From: an uncultured Tolumonas sp.
Lineage (GTDB): Bacteria > Pseudomonadota > Gammaproteobacteria > Enterobacterales > Aeromonadaceae
Direction: 5' to 3'
Length of the DNA stretch: 64,000 nucleotides
NCBI RefSeq assembly: GCF_963678185.1
Contig: NZ_OY782757.1
Span: 2,539,001 to 2,603,000 of the forward strand
Numbering within the stretch: the first letter of the stretch is position 1; every line of letters begins with the position of its first letter. This document shows, piece by piece, positions 18,654 to 28,618 of the stretch. A program made the translations under genes and the position numbers. The notes under the pieces are model-generated. The model had not been told where the DNA came from and did no database searches. It saw only the letters and a program-made list of their open reading frames with translations.

Positions 18654-19313
18654 TCAGCGACGGCTGAGAATACGCAGAACGCGCAGGAACAGGTTAATGA
18701 TATCGAGATACAACGCCGCGGCGCTGTCGATGGCGTTATCTAGCGTTTTCGGGATCGCATTGGCGCGCGCCCAGTCGTAACCGATATAACCACTGAAAAT
18801 CAGCGCGACGGCCCAGTCCGTTAGTGGGTGTGATTTGTGGAAGATGAACACTTCCGCCAACTGCACAACCAAAGTGATCAGCAAGGCGAAAAACAGTGCG
18901 CGACCGATGCCCTGAAAGAACGCCGGATACATACTGCCTAGCAGCATCATGACAAAGGTGATTTCACCAGTCACACGCATGGCTTCCAACACCAGAGCGC
19001 TGTCAAATTGGCTGACCACGACATTCAGTACCAGACCAAACGGCACCACAATTAGGTTGTAACCAAAGAAGCTGATCAACGGATTTTCAGAGCGATTCAG
19101 AATAAAACTGCCGGCCATACAGCAGATAAAATAACCGATAAAAAACAGACGATGGTCGATGGCATACAGACTTTCCACCGGAACGGTCATCATCATCAAC
19201 CAGTTAACAAAAAAGCCCCAGCATAAAGTCAGGCCAATGGTCAGGTTATATAACGACGGACTGATTTGTTGTGCACCGATAAAATTAGTTCTTTTAAAAA
19301 CACTGGTTTCCAT
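18654..19313 (-). CDS. Bax inhibitor-1 family membrane protein (YbhL/YccA type)
   Basis: A 219-residue inner-membrane protein with seven hydrophobic segments and the family C-terminus ALYLDIINLFLRVLR. Eukaryotic and Bacillus relatives are pH-sensitive calcium leak channels; YccA in E. coli interacts with FtsH. Here the function is not settled. It is a single gene with its own downstream hairpin, and the 187-base upstream gap separates it from the divergent acyltransferase. Two acidic residues in the last third (Asp in GYDWAR and YLDI) match positions typical of the family. Confidence 0.88.
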   Translation of the reverse strand: METSVFKRTNFIGAQQISPSLYNLTIGLTLCWGFFVNWLMMMTVPVESLYAIDHRLFFIGYFICCMAGSFILNRSENPLISFFGYNLIVVPFGLVLNVVVSQFDSALVLEAMRVTGEITFVMMLLGSMYPAFFQGIGRALFFALLITLVVQLAEVFIFHKSHPLTDWAVALIFSGYIGYDWARANAIPKTLDNAIDSAAALYLDIINLFLRVLRILSRR

Positions 19314-19500
19314 AAATTATTATCCCATACAGATTGAGTTGTTCATTCTTACAACAATTTCAGCGAATTCATAGCGTCGCTTCAAATGAATATGTCGTTG
19401 TTTTTTGCTTCACCTGCACCGATCTTGCGGCGATAATGCGCGCCTTCGTGCTGACTATGAGCGGTCAGTGGTGTTAAACCCTCATTATTCAGAATTAATT

Positions 19501-20388
19501 ATGCTGTCATTTCTTCCCGGTTTTATCTTATTACCATTCAGTATTGCGTTTGTGATCCTGAATACGGCGCTGGTGTCATTCCTGATCGGTATTCAGGCTT
19601 TGCTGAAATTATTGATCCCAATTGCGGTGTTCAATCATTATCTGACCCGTGGTTGTAACTTCATCATGTACGGCTGGTTGTGTGGTAATGCGCTGATGTT
19701 GCGACTGGTGAATAAAGTGGAATGGGAAGTTCACGACACCACCAATCTGAATAAGAAAGGCTGGCATATGGTGATCTGTAATCATCAAAGCTGGGCCGAT
19801 ATTGTGTTGTTAGGCGATATTTTCCGTAATCGTTTGCCCACACCGAAGTTTTTCTTAAAACACGATCTGTTGTATGTGCCGTTTGTCGGGCTGGCGTGCT
19901 GGGGCTTAGATATGCCGTTTATGCGCCGTTACAGCCGTCAGCAATTGCTGAAAAACCCGGAGTTGCGTGGCAAAGACGTGACCACGGCGCGCGAGGCGTG
20001 TGCCAAGTTCCGTACCATTCCAACGACGGTGATTAATTTTGTTGAAGGCAGTCGTTTTACACCGGAAAAGAAAGCCGAAACCAAATCACCCTATGCGCAT
20101 TTGCTGATACCGAAACCAGCGGGTTTAGCGATGGCGATGAATGTGCTGGGCGAGCAATTTGAGAAGATTGTGAATGTGACGCTGGCTTACCCGGAAAACA
20201 CCGGTCGCCCGTTCCACGATATGCTCAGTGGCCGCCTGACGCGCGTGCAAGTCTGGATTGAAGAGATCCCAGTGACAGAAGTGCAGCGCGGCGATTACAT
20301 CAAAGACAAACCGTTTAAACGTGGTTTCCAGCAATGGCTGACCGGCGTCTGGCAGCACAAAGATCAGCTGTTGGCAGAAAAGCGTTAA
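19501..20388 (+). CDS. yihG: YihG-type membrane acyltransferase (LPLAT family)
   Basis: A 295-residue inner-membrane lysophosphatidic acid acyltransferase-like enzyme. Two hydrophobic helices lead into the acyltransferase motif NHQSWAD (HX4D) near residue 97, and a second block EGSRFT (the FPEGTR equivalent) near 182. YihG adds an acyl chain at the sn-2 position of lysophosphatidic acid in phospholipid synthesis; PlsC is the main enzyme and is not in this window. ATG at 19501 gives the family N-terminus; the in-frame extension to 19405 is unsupported. The gene converges on the DUF523 gene. Confidence 0.88.
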   Translation: MLSFLPGFILLPFSIAFVILNTALVSFLIGIQALLKLLIPIAVFNHYLTRGCNFIMYGWLCGNALMLRLVNKVEWEVHDTTNLNKKGWHMVICNHQSWADIVLLGDIFRNRLPTPKFFLKHDLLYVPFVGLACWGLDMPFMRRYSRQQLLKNPELRGKDVTTAREACAKFRTIPTTVINFVEGSRFTPEKKAETKSPYAHLLIPKPAGLAMAMNVLGEQFEKIVNVTLAYPENTGRPFHDMLSGRLTRVQVWIEEIPVTEVQRGDYIKDKPFKRGFQQWLTGVWQHKDQLLAEKR

Positions 20389-20393
20389 AGATC

Positions 20394-20419
20394 GGTGTTA
20401 ACTGAATGGTGTTAACTGA
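20394..20419. repeat. Short tandem duplication at a convergent gene junction
   Basis: GGTGTTAACTGA occurs at 20394-20405 and again at 20408-20419, a 14-base period. The second copy contains the stop codon of the DUF523 gene. It looks like replication slippage. Confidence 0.7.
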
Positions 20420-20870
20420 GTTGTGCAAACAGTGCATCCAGATTGTGTTCCGAGAACACCTGAATGTCGTGTTGGCGCAACAGGCGGGTAGTCACACCTT
20501 CACCAGCAATTTTCTGGCCGCTGAACTGGCCGTTATAGATATTGCTGCTGCCGCACGATGGGCTGCTCTCTTTTAAGATGGCGTATTTGATTTGTTGCTG
20601 CTGGCACAACGAGAGTGCCTGTTCGGCGCCGCGCACGAAGGCGGTAGTCACATCGCGGTTACAACCGGTCATGACGCGGCCATCGGTCTGGATTTCAGCT
20701 GCCGGACGCGGCGTGGATAAACCGCCAGCTTGTTCCGGGCAAAATGGCACCAACCAGCCATTGGCTTGCCAGCGCTGTAATAAGGTGTGATCAACCGGTT
20801 TGCTCTGACCGTCATAACGCACTGGGCAACCCAGCAAACAGGCACTGACTAGAATTTTTGGTGTTTTCAT
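20412..20870 (-). CDS. DUF523 family protein
   Basis: A 152-residue soluble protein with the DUF523 pattern: N-terminal SACLLGCPVRYDG, a FCPEQAGGLSTPR block, and a LKESSPSCGS motif. Conserved Cys residues (Cys11, Cys15, and those in CPEQ and PSCGS) suggest a metal or iron-sulphur site. No reaction is established for the family. It stands alone, converging on yihG. Confidence 0.85.
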   Translation of the reverse strand: MKTPKILVSACLLGCPVRYDGQSKPVDHTLLQRWQANGWLVPFCPEQAGGLSTPRPAAEIQTDGRVMTGCNRDVTTAFVRGAEQALSLCQQQQIKYAILKESSPSCGSSNIYNGQFSGQKIAGEGVTTRLLRQHDIQVFSEHNLDALFAQLS

Positions 20871-20942
20871 TCTTCGACTCCCGTGTATATCGCAATGATT
20901 TTAAGCGGGAGCCGCAAAATGGCCCAGACTATTTAAGTTTCA

Positions 20943-21485
20943 TTAGTTGGTTATGTGAGCAGGGCGTAGTCGCCATAAACGGAAGACGGTGTGGCTGTTC
21001 ACAAACAAAAAACTGCCCTCAATCAGCGCACCACCGATCGAACCAATCACAAAATTATGCGTCACCCAACACACGGTGCCCATCAACATGATCAGGCGCA
21101 TACGAATGCCCTGCTCACGATACAGCGCCCAGGTGCCGAGTGTGGTGCCGATCAGCGTTAGCCATTGAATGGGCTGGGTAATATTCGGTACACCCAACAC
21201 CCACACGATCAGCAGGAAAAAACACATCACCGCCACATGGCGGGTGCGGGTTGAGACAAAACTGCGAAAGCCACTAAGCCAAGCAGCATAAGCCGCAGTA
21301 TGTGCACCCAGCAGGAAGAAATGCGCGCCAATGACGACACAATACAAAGTCAGAAAGGTGCGCAGACGTTGATCGCTGCGTTGCACAAACGCCGAGATAC
21401 CAATGACAAACGCCAGTAAACCCACTGACTGAGCCAGTGGGTTGGCAGCAAATAAAACCGCTAAAGCATGTAGGTGTGAGGTCAC
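20943..21485 (-). CDS. ygjV: YgjV-family inner-membrane protein
   Basis: A 180-residue inner-membrane protein with about six hydrophobic segments, similar to YgjV. Its start overlaps the uxaA stop by four bases (21482-21485), so it is translated with the hexuronate operon. E. coli also places ygjV beside uxaCA, although not fused into the operon in this way. The conserved linkage suggests a role in sugar-acid metabolism or transport, but the family function is unknown. Confidence 0.8.
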   Translation of the reverse strand: MTSHLHALAVLFAANPLAQSVGLLAFVIGISAFVQRSDQRLRTFLTLYCVVIGAHFFLLGAHTAAYAAWLSGFRSFVSTRTRHVAVMCFFLLIVWVLGVPNITQPIQWLTLIGTTLGTWALYREQGIRMRLIMLMGTVCWVTHNFVIGSIGGALIEGSFLFVNSHTVFRLWRLRPAHITN

Positions 21486-22969
21486 AAGGTTACGCCACTT
21501 TTGAAGATCGCCAGTTCCCGGAAATCGTTCTTCTCATTACAGGTGGCTTTGCCATTGGCGACATCAACAATCAAATCAATAAACTGATTGAGCAGTTGCG
21601 CCATGGTTTGGTCTTCCAGCAATCGACCTGCGTTAAAGTCAATCCAATGCGGTTTACGTTTGGCTAAATCGCTGTTGGTGGCTAATTTCACAGTCGGAAC
21701 GAATCCGCCGTAGGGCGTACCCCGCCCTGTGCTGAACAATACCATGTGACAACCGGCGGCGGCCAGTGCGCTGGTGGCCACGGCATCATTGCCTGGCGCG
21801 CTGAGCAAATTAAAGCCGTGGCGAGTTAACCGATCACCATATTTCAGCACATCCATCACCTGGCTTTGTCCGGCTTTTTGTGTGCAACCGAGCGATTTCT
21901 CTTCCAGTGTGGAAATGCCGCCCGCTTTGTTACCGGGGGACGGATTTTCATAGATCGGTTGATTGTGATCGATGAAATATTGTTTGAAATCATTCACCAT
22001 CGACACGGTTTTGCCAAAGGTGGTTTCATCGTGGCAGCGTGACATCAAAATACGTTCCGCACCAAACATCTCCGGCACTTCGGTCAGCACGCTGGTGCCA
22101 CCATGTTGGATCACGTAATCCGAAAACTGCCCCAACAATGGGTTGGCGGTAATGCCGGAAAAACCATCCGAACCGCCACATTCCAGTCCGAATTTCAGCT
22201 CGCTGATCAAACCCGGCGTGCGGGTATCTTGCTGCATCACTGCCAGCAACTCTTGCAACAGTTCGACACCCGTGCTGACTTCATCATCATGTTGTTGGCA
22301 AACCATGAAGCGCACGCGTTCGGCATCAAAGTCACATAAGGTCTCTTTGAAAGCGGCAATTTGGTTGTTTTCGCAACCTAAGCCAACCACCAGAACCCCG
22401 CCGGCATTGGGGTGACGGACCATATTTTGCAGTATGGTGCGGGTGTTCTGGTGGTCTTGGCCTAGCTGGGAGCAGCCATATTGATGGCTGAAAAGATGAA
22501 TACCGTCGATAGCTGACAAGTCACATTCACGTTGCAGTTGTTGCTGCATCTGTTTAGCCAGCGCATTCACACAACCAACGGTCGGTAAGATCCATAACTC
22601 ATTACGAATACCCACTTCGCCATTTTTACGGCGATAGATCTGCACTTCGCGATCGGCGGGTTGTGGTGGTAAAGCGATAAAATCAGGCTGATATTGATAT
22701 TCATCCAGATCGTTCAAATTAGTGGCGATGTTGTGGTGATGAACATGTTCACCCACCGCAATATCGGTACGGGCATGCCCAATCGGCAGGCCATATTTGA
22801 TCACTTGCGCGTTCGCGGGTAAATCACGCAGCGCCAGTTTATGCCCGCGCGCAATAAAACCGCGCAGGGTGATCGTCACGCCATCAATGTCAATACGCTG
22901 ACCTTCGGTTAGGTCAGCCAAGGCCACAGCGACATTATCGGTGGCATGTATTTTTATAACGTCTTGCAT
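21482..22969 (-). CDS. uxaA: D-altronate dehydratase
   Basis: A 495-residue cytoplasmic dehydratase converting D-altronate to 2-keto-3-deoxy-D-gluconate, with iron and manganese as usual cofactors. The N-terminal SAF domain (about 1-95) precedes the catalytic region with GVRNELWILPTVGCVNA, HQYGCSQLG, GLECGGSDGFSG and NPSPGNKAGG. Length equals that of E. coli UxaA. It follows uxaB by nine bases in uxaC-uxaB-uxaA-ygjV. Its product is the substrate of KdgK (39049-39990). Confidence 0.96.
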   Translation of the reverse strand: MQDVIKIHATDNVAVALADLTEGQRIDIDGVTITLRGFIARGHKLALRDLPANAQVIKYGLPIGHARTDIAVGEHVHHHNIATNLNDLDEYQYQPDFIALPPQPADREVQIYRRKNGEVGIRNELWILPTVGCVNALAKQMQQQLQRECDLSAIDGIHLFSHQYGCSQLGQDHQNTRTILQNMVRHPNAGGVLVVGLGCENNQIAAFKETLCDFDAERVRFMVCQQHDDEVSTGVELLQELLAVMQQDTRTPGLISELKFGLECGGSDGFSGITANPLLGQFSDYVIQHGGTSVLTEVPEMFGAERILMSRCHDETTFGKTVSMVNDFKQYFIDHNQPIYENPSPGNKAGGISTLEEKSLGCTQKAGQSQVMDVLKYGDRLTRHGFNLLSAPGNDAVATSALAAAGCHMVLFSTGRGTPYGGFVPTVKLATNSDLAKRKPHWIDFNAGRLLEDQTMAQLLNQFIDLIVDVANGKATCNEKNDFRELAIFKSGVTL

Positions 22970-22978
22970 GGTGCAACC

Positions 22979-24442
22979 TCAGCTACAAACGGTCAGCGCG
23001 GCGCGCATGCCTTGTGAACGGATCCGCATCAGATGCAGGCAAACGGCTTCTACCAGCCCTTTCACGCGGGTCAGATCTTCGCCCCAGTGACTTTCTAAAC
23101 TCAGTGTTTGGTTCACCAGATCGGCCAGCGTGATGGTGCCAGCGTCAACCGCCGGCCACAGCGCAGCAAAGTGTTCCAGCCAGTGCGCATCGTCTTGCAA
23201 TGGGTAGCTTTCGTCGCCACGTTTGCCTTGATAAAAGGCCAGTAGGGCGGCCAGTGCAAAGGTCAGACGCACCGGCAGACGGCCGGTGCGATCTTGATAG
23301 GTCAGCAGTTGTGGCAGAATACGGGTTTTGTATTTGGTCATGCCATTTAGGGCAATCGACAGTAACTGATGTTTGATAAACGGATTGCGGAAACGCGCTA
23401 ACACATCACGCGAGAACGACTCCAGCTCATCGCGTGGCAGATCCAGCGTCGGTACTATTTCGTCGAAAATCGCTTTTTCGACAAATTGGCTTAATTGCGC
23501 GTCTTGCAGGGTTTCGCCGACGGTGTCGATACCGGCTAAGAACGCCACTGGCACTAACGCCGTATGCGCGCCATTCAAAATGGCCACTTTGCGCTCTTTA
23601 TACGGTTTAATGTCATTCACGATACGAATGTTCATCTGTTTGTCGGCAGGCAATTGATCAAGACACAGCGCTTCACTCAACCACTGCGGGCCTTGAATGA
23701 CAAACAGATAGAAGTATTCCGCGGTATCCACGAACTGATCTTGATAACCGAACTCTTCTTGCAACGCCGCGTGTTCATCGCGGGGGAAACCGGTGACGAT
23801 GCGATCGACCAGTGTCGAGCAGAAGGTGTTGTGTTGACCCAACCAGTTACTGAATGCCAGCGGCAATTTCCACTCGACCGCATAACGTTGTACCAATTCA
23901 CGCAGTGCATCGCCGTTATAGTCAATCAGCTCACACGGCAGAATGATCCAGCCTTTGTCGGCGGCACCGTTAAAATGTTGGAAACGTTCAAACAGTAAAC
24001 GCGTCAGTTTGGCGGGAAAGCTGCTCGGTGGGGCATCAGTTAACTTGTCATCAGCGACATAAGTGATGCCCGCTTCGGTGGTGTTTGAAAACACAAAACG
24101 AATGTCGGGGTTACGCGCCAGCGCCAACACCTCATCAAACTGCTGGTAGCAGTTCAATTCACGATTAACCGAACGAATGAGTCGGGTATGGCGCACCGCT
24201 TCACCGGCTTCGTTCAGGCCACGGATGACGGTAGTATAGAGGCCGTCTTGCGTGCTCAAGCTGGGTGGAAACGCGGTATCAATCGGGCGAATGATGGTAA
24301 TGCCAGCATTCAGATCAGTGTGTTCATTCAGCAGATCGATCTGCCAGTCGACAAAGGCGCGCAGAAAATTCCCTTCGCCGAATTGAATGATCTTTTCCGG
24401 ATATACGTTGCCGGGAAATTGCTGGCGGTTTAAAGCGTGCAT
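22979..24442 (-). CDS. uxaB: Tagaturonate reductase (altronate oxidoreductase)
   Basis: A 487-residue NAD-dependent enzyme of the mannitol dehydrogenase family reducing D-tagaturonate to D-altronate. A Rossmann-like start reads [16 protein letters not shown], and [15 protein letters not shown] is the family catalytic Lys-containing block. Length matches UxaB. It lies between uxaC (55 bases upstream) and uxaA (9 bases downstream). Whether it also accepts fructuronate (UxuB activity) cannot be read from sequence; no uxuAB is in the window. Confidence 0.95.
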   Translation of the reverse strand: MHALNRQQFPGNVYPEKIIQFGEGNFLRAFVDWQIDLLNEHTDLNAGITIIRPIDTAFPPSLSTQDGLYTTVIRGLNEAGEAVRHTRLIRSVNRELNCYQQFDEVLALARNPDIRFVFSNTTEAGITYVADDKLTDAPPSSFPAKLTRLLFERFQHFNGAADKGWIILPCELIDYNGDALRELVQRYAVEWKLPLAFSNWLGQHNTFCSTLVDRIVTGFPRDEHAALQEEFGYQDQFVDTAEYFYLFVIQGPQWLSEALCLDQLPADKQMNIRIVNDIKPYKERKVAILNGAHTALVPVAFLAGIDTVGETLQDAQLSQFVEKAIFDEIVPTLDLPRDELESFSRDVLARFRNPFIKHQLLSIALNGMTKYKTRILPQLLTYQDRTGRLPVRLTFALAALLAFYQGKRGDESYPLQDDAHWLEHFAALWPAVDAGTITLADLVNQTLSLESHWGEDLTRVKGLVEAVCLHLMRIRSQGMRAALTVCS

Positions 24443-24497
24443 TTGTGTCTCCTCAACGCGGGGGCCTTGCCCCCACGCCGTTATCTGTTGAGTACGA

Positions 24498-25910
24498 TTA
24501 TTTCAGCGCAATGCCGAAGTAGTTTTTCGCATTGTTAAAGCAGATGTTCCGCACCATCTCGCCGAGTAGCTTAATGTCGGCAGGTGCTTCGCCATCGGCA
24601 ACCCAACGACCGAGCCGGCGGCACAATACGCGGCGGAAATATTCGTGACGGGTGTAAGAGAGGAAGCTGCGGCTGTCGGTCAGCATGCCCACAAAACGGC
24701 TCAGCAAACCGAGTTGTGCCAGCTGGATCATCTGGCGTTCCATGCCATCTTTCTGATCGTTAAACCACCAGCCGGAGCCGAATTGCATCTTGCCTGGAAT
24801 ACCATCGCCTTGGAAATTGCCGAGCATGGTTGCCAACACCTCGTTATCGCGTGGGTTCAGGCAATACAAAATGGTTTTTGGTAACTGATTATTGCGATCT
24901 TGCGCGTCGAGCAGACGTGATAATGGCGCAGCAACCAGCCCATCATTGATCGAGTCAAAGCCGGTATCCGGCCCCAGTTCCTGCAAGCGACGGCTGTTGT
25001 TATTACGCAGTGCACCGATGTGATATTGCTGCACCCAGCCACGTTGTTTGTATTCGGCAGCGAGGAATAACAGCACGGCGGTTTTGAACGCTGCGATCTG
25101 GTCTGGTGATAGAATTTGCCCTTGGCGGCGTGCTTGCAACATAGCCGTCAATTCAGCATCAGAGGCTTCACCGAACAGCACCACATCTAATGCGTGGTCC
25201 GCGATTTTGCAGCCGTGTTGTGCAAAATGATCCAAACGCAGTGTCAGCGCCTGTGTTAAATCTGCAAATGAATCAATGGCCACATCTGCGGCAGCTTCTA
25301 ACGCCGTGATGTAATCAGCAAAGGTTGGCGCTTCAATATTGAAGGCTTTATCTGGGCGCCAGCTTGGTGTTACAACGACATTGAAGTCTTTATCGGCGGC
25401 AATTTTAGCGTGATGCGACAAATCATCGACAGGGTCATCGGTGGTGGCGACCATTTTCACGTTCATCTGCTGCATGATGCCGCGCGCTGAAAATTCCGGT
25501 TGTGCCAGTTTCTCATTGCAGAAGTCCCACACCTGTTTTTCAGTCGCGGGTGAAAGTTGCACGTTGGTTAAACCAAACGGGCGACGCAGTTCGAGGTGGG
25601 TCCAGTGATACAGCGGGTTACCAATGGTGTGCGGCACGGTAGCGGCATAGGCTTGAAATTTAGCGTAATCATCTGCATCACCGGTGCAGAATTTCTCATC
25701 AGCACCGTTCGAGCGCATAGCTCGCCATTTATAGTGATCGCCTTTCAGCCAGATGTCATACAGGTTTTTAAACTGATAATTTTCGGCGATCAATTGCGGT
25801 GGCAAATGGCAATGGAAGTCAAAAATCGGCTGTTCTGCAGCAAAATCGTGATACAGCTGCCGGGAAAAATCGGTATCCAGTAAAAAATCTTCAGTTAAAA
25901 ACGCAGTCAT
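24498..25910 (-). CDS. uxaC: Uronate (glucuronate/galacturonate) isomerase
   Basis: A 470-residue amidohydrolase-fold isomerase converting D-galacturonate to D-tagaturonate and D-glucuronate to D-fructuronate. Signatures include [10 protein letters not shown] near residue 30, WRAMRSNG, and [19 protein letters not shown]. Length equals that of E. coli UxaC. It is the first gene of the uxa operon, divergent from exuT across a region holding ExuR-like and CRP-like sites. Confidence 0.96.
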   Translation of the reverse strand: MTAFLTEDFLLDTDFSRQLYHDFAAEQPIFDFHCHLPPQLIAENYQFKNLYDIWLKGDHYKWRAMRSNGADEKFCTGDADDYAKFQAYAATVPHTIGNPLYHWTHLELRRPFGLTNVQLSPATEKQVWDFCNEKLAQPEFSARGIMQQMNVKMVATTDDPVDDLSHHAKIAADKDFNVVVTPSWRPDKAFNIEAPTFADYITALEAAADVAIDSFADLTQALTLRLDHFAQHGCKIADHALDVVLFGEASDAELTAMLQARRQGQILSPDQIAAFKTAVLLFLAAEYKQRGWVQQYHIGALRNNNSRRLQELGPDTGFDSINDGLVAAPLSRLLDAQDRNNQLPKTILYCLNPRDNEVLATMLGNFQGDGIPGKMQFGSGWWFNDQKDGMERQMIQLAQLGLLSRFVGMLTDSRSFLSYTRHEYFRRVLCRRLGRWVADGEAPADIKLLGEMVRNICFNNAKNYFGIALK

Positions 25911-26301
25911 AGCTTACTCCGGTTCAAATAGTGCGGCAGTGATCCATACATGAACTGACAGGGCGTGAACACGAGTTAGTCATTATGTCTCGCATAACGC
26001 AAGATGTTATACCAATTATTGTGTTGATCGTTGAGGTTGTCTACATGGAATGGCTATTTTTTGCAGTGCTTGTCACACAAATTCAGTGTCGGATGCCGTT
26101 GTGGCGGCTTATTGTGATGATTGTCGCATATTTTATAGGGTGATCTGCTAAAACTTAGATCAGGCTCACCGTTCTTTGTTGTTATACCAATTATGATCAT
26201 CCTGTCATAACAGAGTGATGTTTTTGCATGAAGTAGTGATAACTATGTTGTTCTTATCATCTAGCTCATGACTTAACGGTGAATTATCAGAGGACAAGGA
26301 T
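25911..26301. promoter_or_regulatory. Divergent uxaC / exuT control region with two ExuR-like operators and a CRP-like site
   Basis: The word TGTTATACCAAT occurs at 26005-26016 and 26180-26191, and its reverse complement ATTGGTATAACA at 27703-27714 before exuR. E. coli ExuR/UxuR sites share the GGTATACC-like core, so these are probable ExuR operators for both arms. Between them TGTGA-N6-TCGCA (26113-26128) matches the CRP consensus at nine of ten half-site positions. No gene is seen in the 391 bases. Confidence 0.7.
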
Positions 26302-27627
26302 ATGAATCTATCGACCAATACGGTTGGTGAAACAAGCAGCAACATGGCTAAGAAGAAAATCGTCGGTTTAAGATGGTGGATTATTGGCGTGGTGATGCTG
26401 GGTACGATATTGAACTACCTGACGCGTTCATCATTGTCTGCCGCCGCGCCGACACTGAAACAAGAATTGAGTATTACTGTTGAACAATATTCCTACGTGG
26501 TAGCAGCGTTTCAGGCCTGTTATACCGTTATGCAGCCTATCGCCGGTTTTATTCTTGATTCTATCGGCGTAAAAATTGGTCTGGCCATTTTCTGTGTGGC
26601 TTGGTCGGTCACCAATATGCTGCACGGTTTTGCTGGCAGCTGGCAATCACTGGCGTTTTTCCGTGGTCTGATGGGGATGGCCGAAGCGGCCGTTATTCCA
26701 GCCGGGTTAAAAGCAGTAACTGAATGGTTCCCCGCGAAAGAGCGCTCGATTGCGACCGGTTGGTTTAATATCGGTTCATCGATCGGCGGTATGATGGCCC
26801 CGCCACTAGTGATTGCCTGTATTACCTATTACAACTGGCAAACCGCGTTTATCGTGACCGGTGCATTGGGTTTCTTCTGGGTGGCATTGTGGTTAATGTT
26901 CTTCCGCTCACCAGCCGATCATCCGCAGATCACGGATGAAGAAAAACAATACATTCTGGATGGTCAGGAAGCATCACATAAAAATGACACCTCTAAACCA
27001 TCGGTAAAACAGATCGTTAGTCGCAGAGAGTTTTGGGCGATCGCGATCCCTAAATTTCTGGCCGAACCTGCTTGGCAGACCTTTAACTTCTGGATCCCGC
27101 TTTATTTAAGCACCGTTCGTCATATGGATTTGAAATCAATAGCTATGTTTGCCTGGATCCCATTCCTGGCGGCAGATATGGGCTGTATCGTGGGTGGTTA
27201 TCTGTCACCATTGATGATCAAATATTTCAAAGTCTCTTTGTTGACCAGCCGTAAATTGGTGGTCGTAACCGGTGCTACTTGTATGCTGGCGCCAGCGGCA
27301 ATTGGCATGGTAGCAAGCCCTTATGCGGCAATTGCGCTGTTCTGCGTGGGTACTTTTGCGCATCAGACCATTTCTGGTTCGCTGATCACCATGTCATCAG
27401 ACGTGTTCCCGCGGAATTCGGTGGGTACTGCGAATGGTCTGACCGGGATGGCGGGTTATCTGGGCGCGACTATTTTCTCGTTCATTGTGGGTATTGTGGC
27501 GAGCAAAATTGGTTATGACCCGCTGTTCGTCTGCCTATCCCTGTTTGATATTATCGGCGCTATCGTGGTGTGCATGATGCTGAAGCAGTCTGCGATGCCG
27601 ACCTTGCCAACCGCAAAAGCAGCGTAA
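26302..27627 (+). CDS. exuT: Hexuronate MFS transporter
   Basis: A 441-residue inner-membrane symporter of the anion:cation symporter family with 12 predicted helices, importing D-galacturonate and D-glucuronate. Recognisable blocks are LRWWIIGVVMLGTILNYLTR, MAEAAVIPAGLKAVTEWFPAKERS and QQTFNFW-like WQTFNFWIPLYL. The chosen ATG has AGAGGA upstream; a second ATG at 26344 would give the shorter start seen in E. coli ExuT and remains possible. It is followed by a strong hairpin and exuR. Confidence 0.94.
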   Translation: MNLSTNTVGETSSNMAKKKIVGLRWWIIGVVMLGTILNYLTRSSLSAAAPTLKQELSITVEQYSYVVAAFQACYTVMQPIAGFILDSIGVKIGLAIFCVAWSVTNMLHGFAGSWQSLAFFRGLMGMAEAAVIPAGLKAVTEWFPAKERSIATGWFNIGSSIGGMMAPPLVIACITYYNWQTAFIVTGALGFFWVALWLMFFRSPADHPQITDEEKQYILDGQEASHKNDTSKPSVKQIVSRREFWAIAIPKFLAEPAWQTFNFWIPLYLSTVRHMDLKSIAMFAWIPFLAADMGCIVGGYLSPLMIKYFKVSLLTSRKLVVVTGATCMLAPAAIGMVASPYAAIALFCVGTFAHQTISGSLITMSSDVFPRNSVGTANGLTGMAGYLGATIFSFIVGIVASKIGYDPLFVCLSLFDIIGAIVVCMMLKQSAMPTLPTAKAA

Positions 27628-27685
27628 GCAACAACGGTATAACACGACTGAATATGGCCGAAGCGAAGCATTTCGTTTCAATGTA

Positions 27686-27727
27686 AAAAGACAGAACCTG
27701 TTATTGGTATAACAGGTTCTGTCTTTT
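27686..27727 (+). terminator. exuT terminator hairpin carrying an ExuR-like operator
   Basis: A perfect 19-bp stem (27686-27704 with 27709-27727) closes on a 4-base TGGT loop and ends in four T residues, a clear intrinsic terminator for exuT. The same DNA holds ATTGGTATAACA (27703-27714), the ExuR-like word found twice upstream of exuT. Confidence 0.8.
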
Positions 27728-27737
27728 CCGCTATAAT
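27703..27737 (+). promoter_or_regulatory. exuR promoter and operator
   Basis: A consensus -10 box TATAAT lies at 27732-27737, 27 bases before the exuR ATG. The -35 position overlaps the ATTGGTATAACA word (27703-27714), so ExuR bound there would block its own promoter. A good -35 hexamer is not visible at standard spacing. Confidence 0.6.
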
Positions 27738-27763
27738 GGTGGCATAGACCTGAATAGGATGTT

Positions 27764-28531
27764 GTGATGGAATCTTTTGAAGCGAGCCGCTTATACCAGA
27801 AGGTAGCCAGCGAGTTAAAACAACAGATCAAAAGTGGTCAGTATGTGGTCGGCGATCGCCTGCCTGCTGAACGCCTGATTGCGGAAGCCATGACGGTGAG
27901 CCGCACCGTAGTGCGTGAAGCGATCATCATGCTGGAAGTGGAAGGCATGGTTGATGTGCGCAAAGGCTCTGGGATCCATGTGATTGGTGTGGAACCGCGT
28001 TATCAGCCTGCAGTGAGTGAACAGGATGATGAATTCCTGACTGCTGGCCCCTTTGAACTCTTACAAGCTCGTCAGCTACTGGAAAGTAATATCGCTGAAT
28101 TTGCAGCTACGCAAGTGACCAAACAAGACATCATGGCGTTACTGGCGATTCAGGAAGCGGCGCAGAAAGAAGATCGGGCGCGCGATTCGCAGTGGGATAA
28201 AGAATTCCATATTCAGGTCGCCAAGGCCACGCAAAATTCGGTGCTGGTGACGTTAGTAGAAAAGGTCTGGCAGCATCGGGAGCAAAACCCGTACTGGCGT
28301 AAGTTGCATGAGCATATCGACGATTGGGCAATGGAAAGCTGGTGTGAAGATCATGATCACATCCTGAAAGCCTTAATGCGTAAAGATCCGAAAGCCGCCA
28401 AACTTGCGATGTGGCAACATCTGGAAAATACCAAACAGATGTTGTTTCAGGCGACTACCGTTGATGACGACTTGGTGGATGACCGTTATTTGTTTGCGGA
28501 AAACCCCGTTGTGCATCTGGTGCGCGCTTAA
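27764..28531 (+). CDS. exuR: GntR/FadR-family repressor of hexuronate genes
   Basis: A 255-residue regulator with an N-terminal winged helix (about 10-70; [20 protein letters not shown] is the recognition region) and an FCD ligand domain with the metal-binding His pattern ([19 protein letters not shown]). ExuR of E. coli represses uxaCA, uxaB and exuT and is released by hexuronates. Position right after exuT and the ExuR-like sites agree with that role. UxuR is a close paralogue, so the exact name relies on context. Confidence 0.92.
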   Translation: MMESFEASRLYQKVASELKQQIKSGQYVVGDRLPAERLIAEAMTVSRTVVREAIIMLEVEGMVDVRKGSGIHVIGVEPRYQPAVSEQDDEFLTAGPFELLQARQLLESNIAEFAATQVTKQDIMALLAIQEAAQKEDRARDSQWDKEFHIQVAKATQNSVLVTLVEKVWQHREQNPYWRKLHEHIDDWAMESWCEDHDHILKALMRKDPKAAKLAMWQHLENTKQMLFQATTVDDDLVDDRYLFAENPVVHLVRA

Positions 28532-28562
28532 TTTTTCTCCTGTCATCTAAATTAGCCGCACA

Positions 28563-28591
28563 AAAAAGCCCTCAGTCGATGAGGGCTTTTT
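28563..28591. terminator. Bidirectional terminator between exuR and dsbA
   Basis: AAAAAGCCCTCA (28563-28574) and TGAGGGCTTTTT (28580-28591) form a 12-bp stem with a 5-base loop, with A and T tracts on both sides. It can end both the plus-strand exuR and minus-strand dsbA transcripts. Confidence 0.88.
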
Positions 28592-28618
28592 GCTGGCATT
28601 ACTTCACTCGCAGATGAG

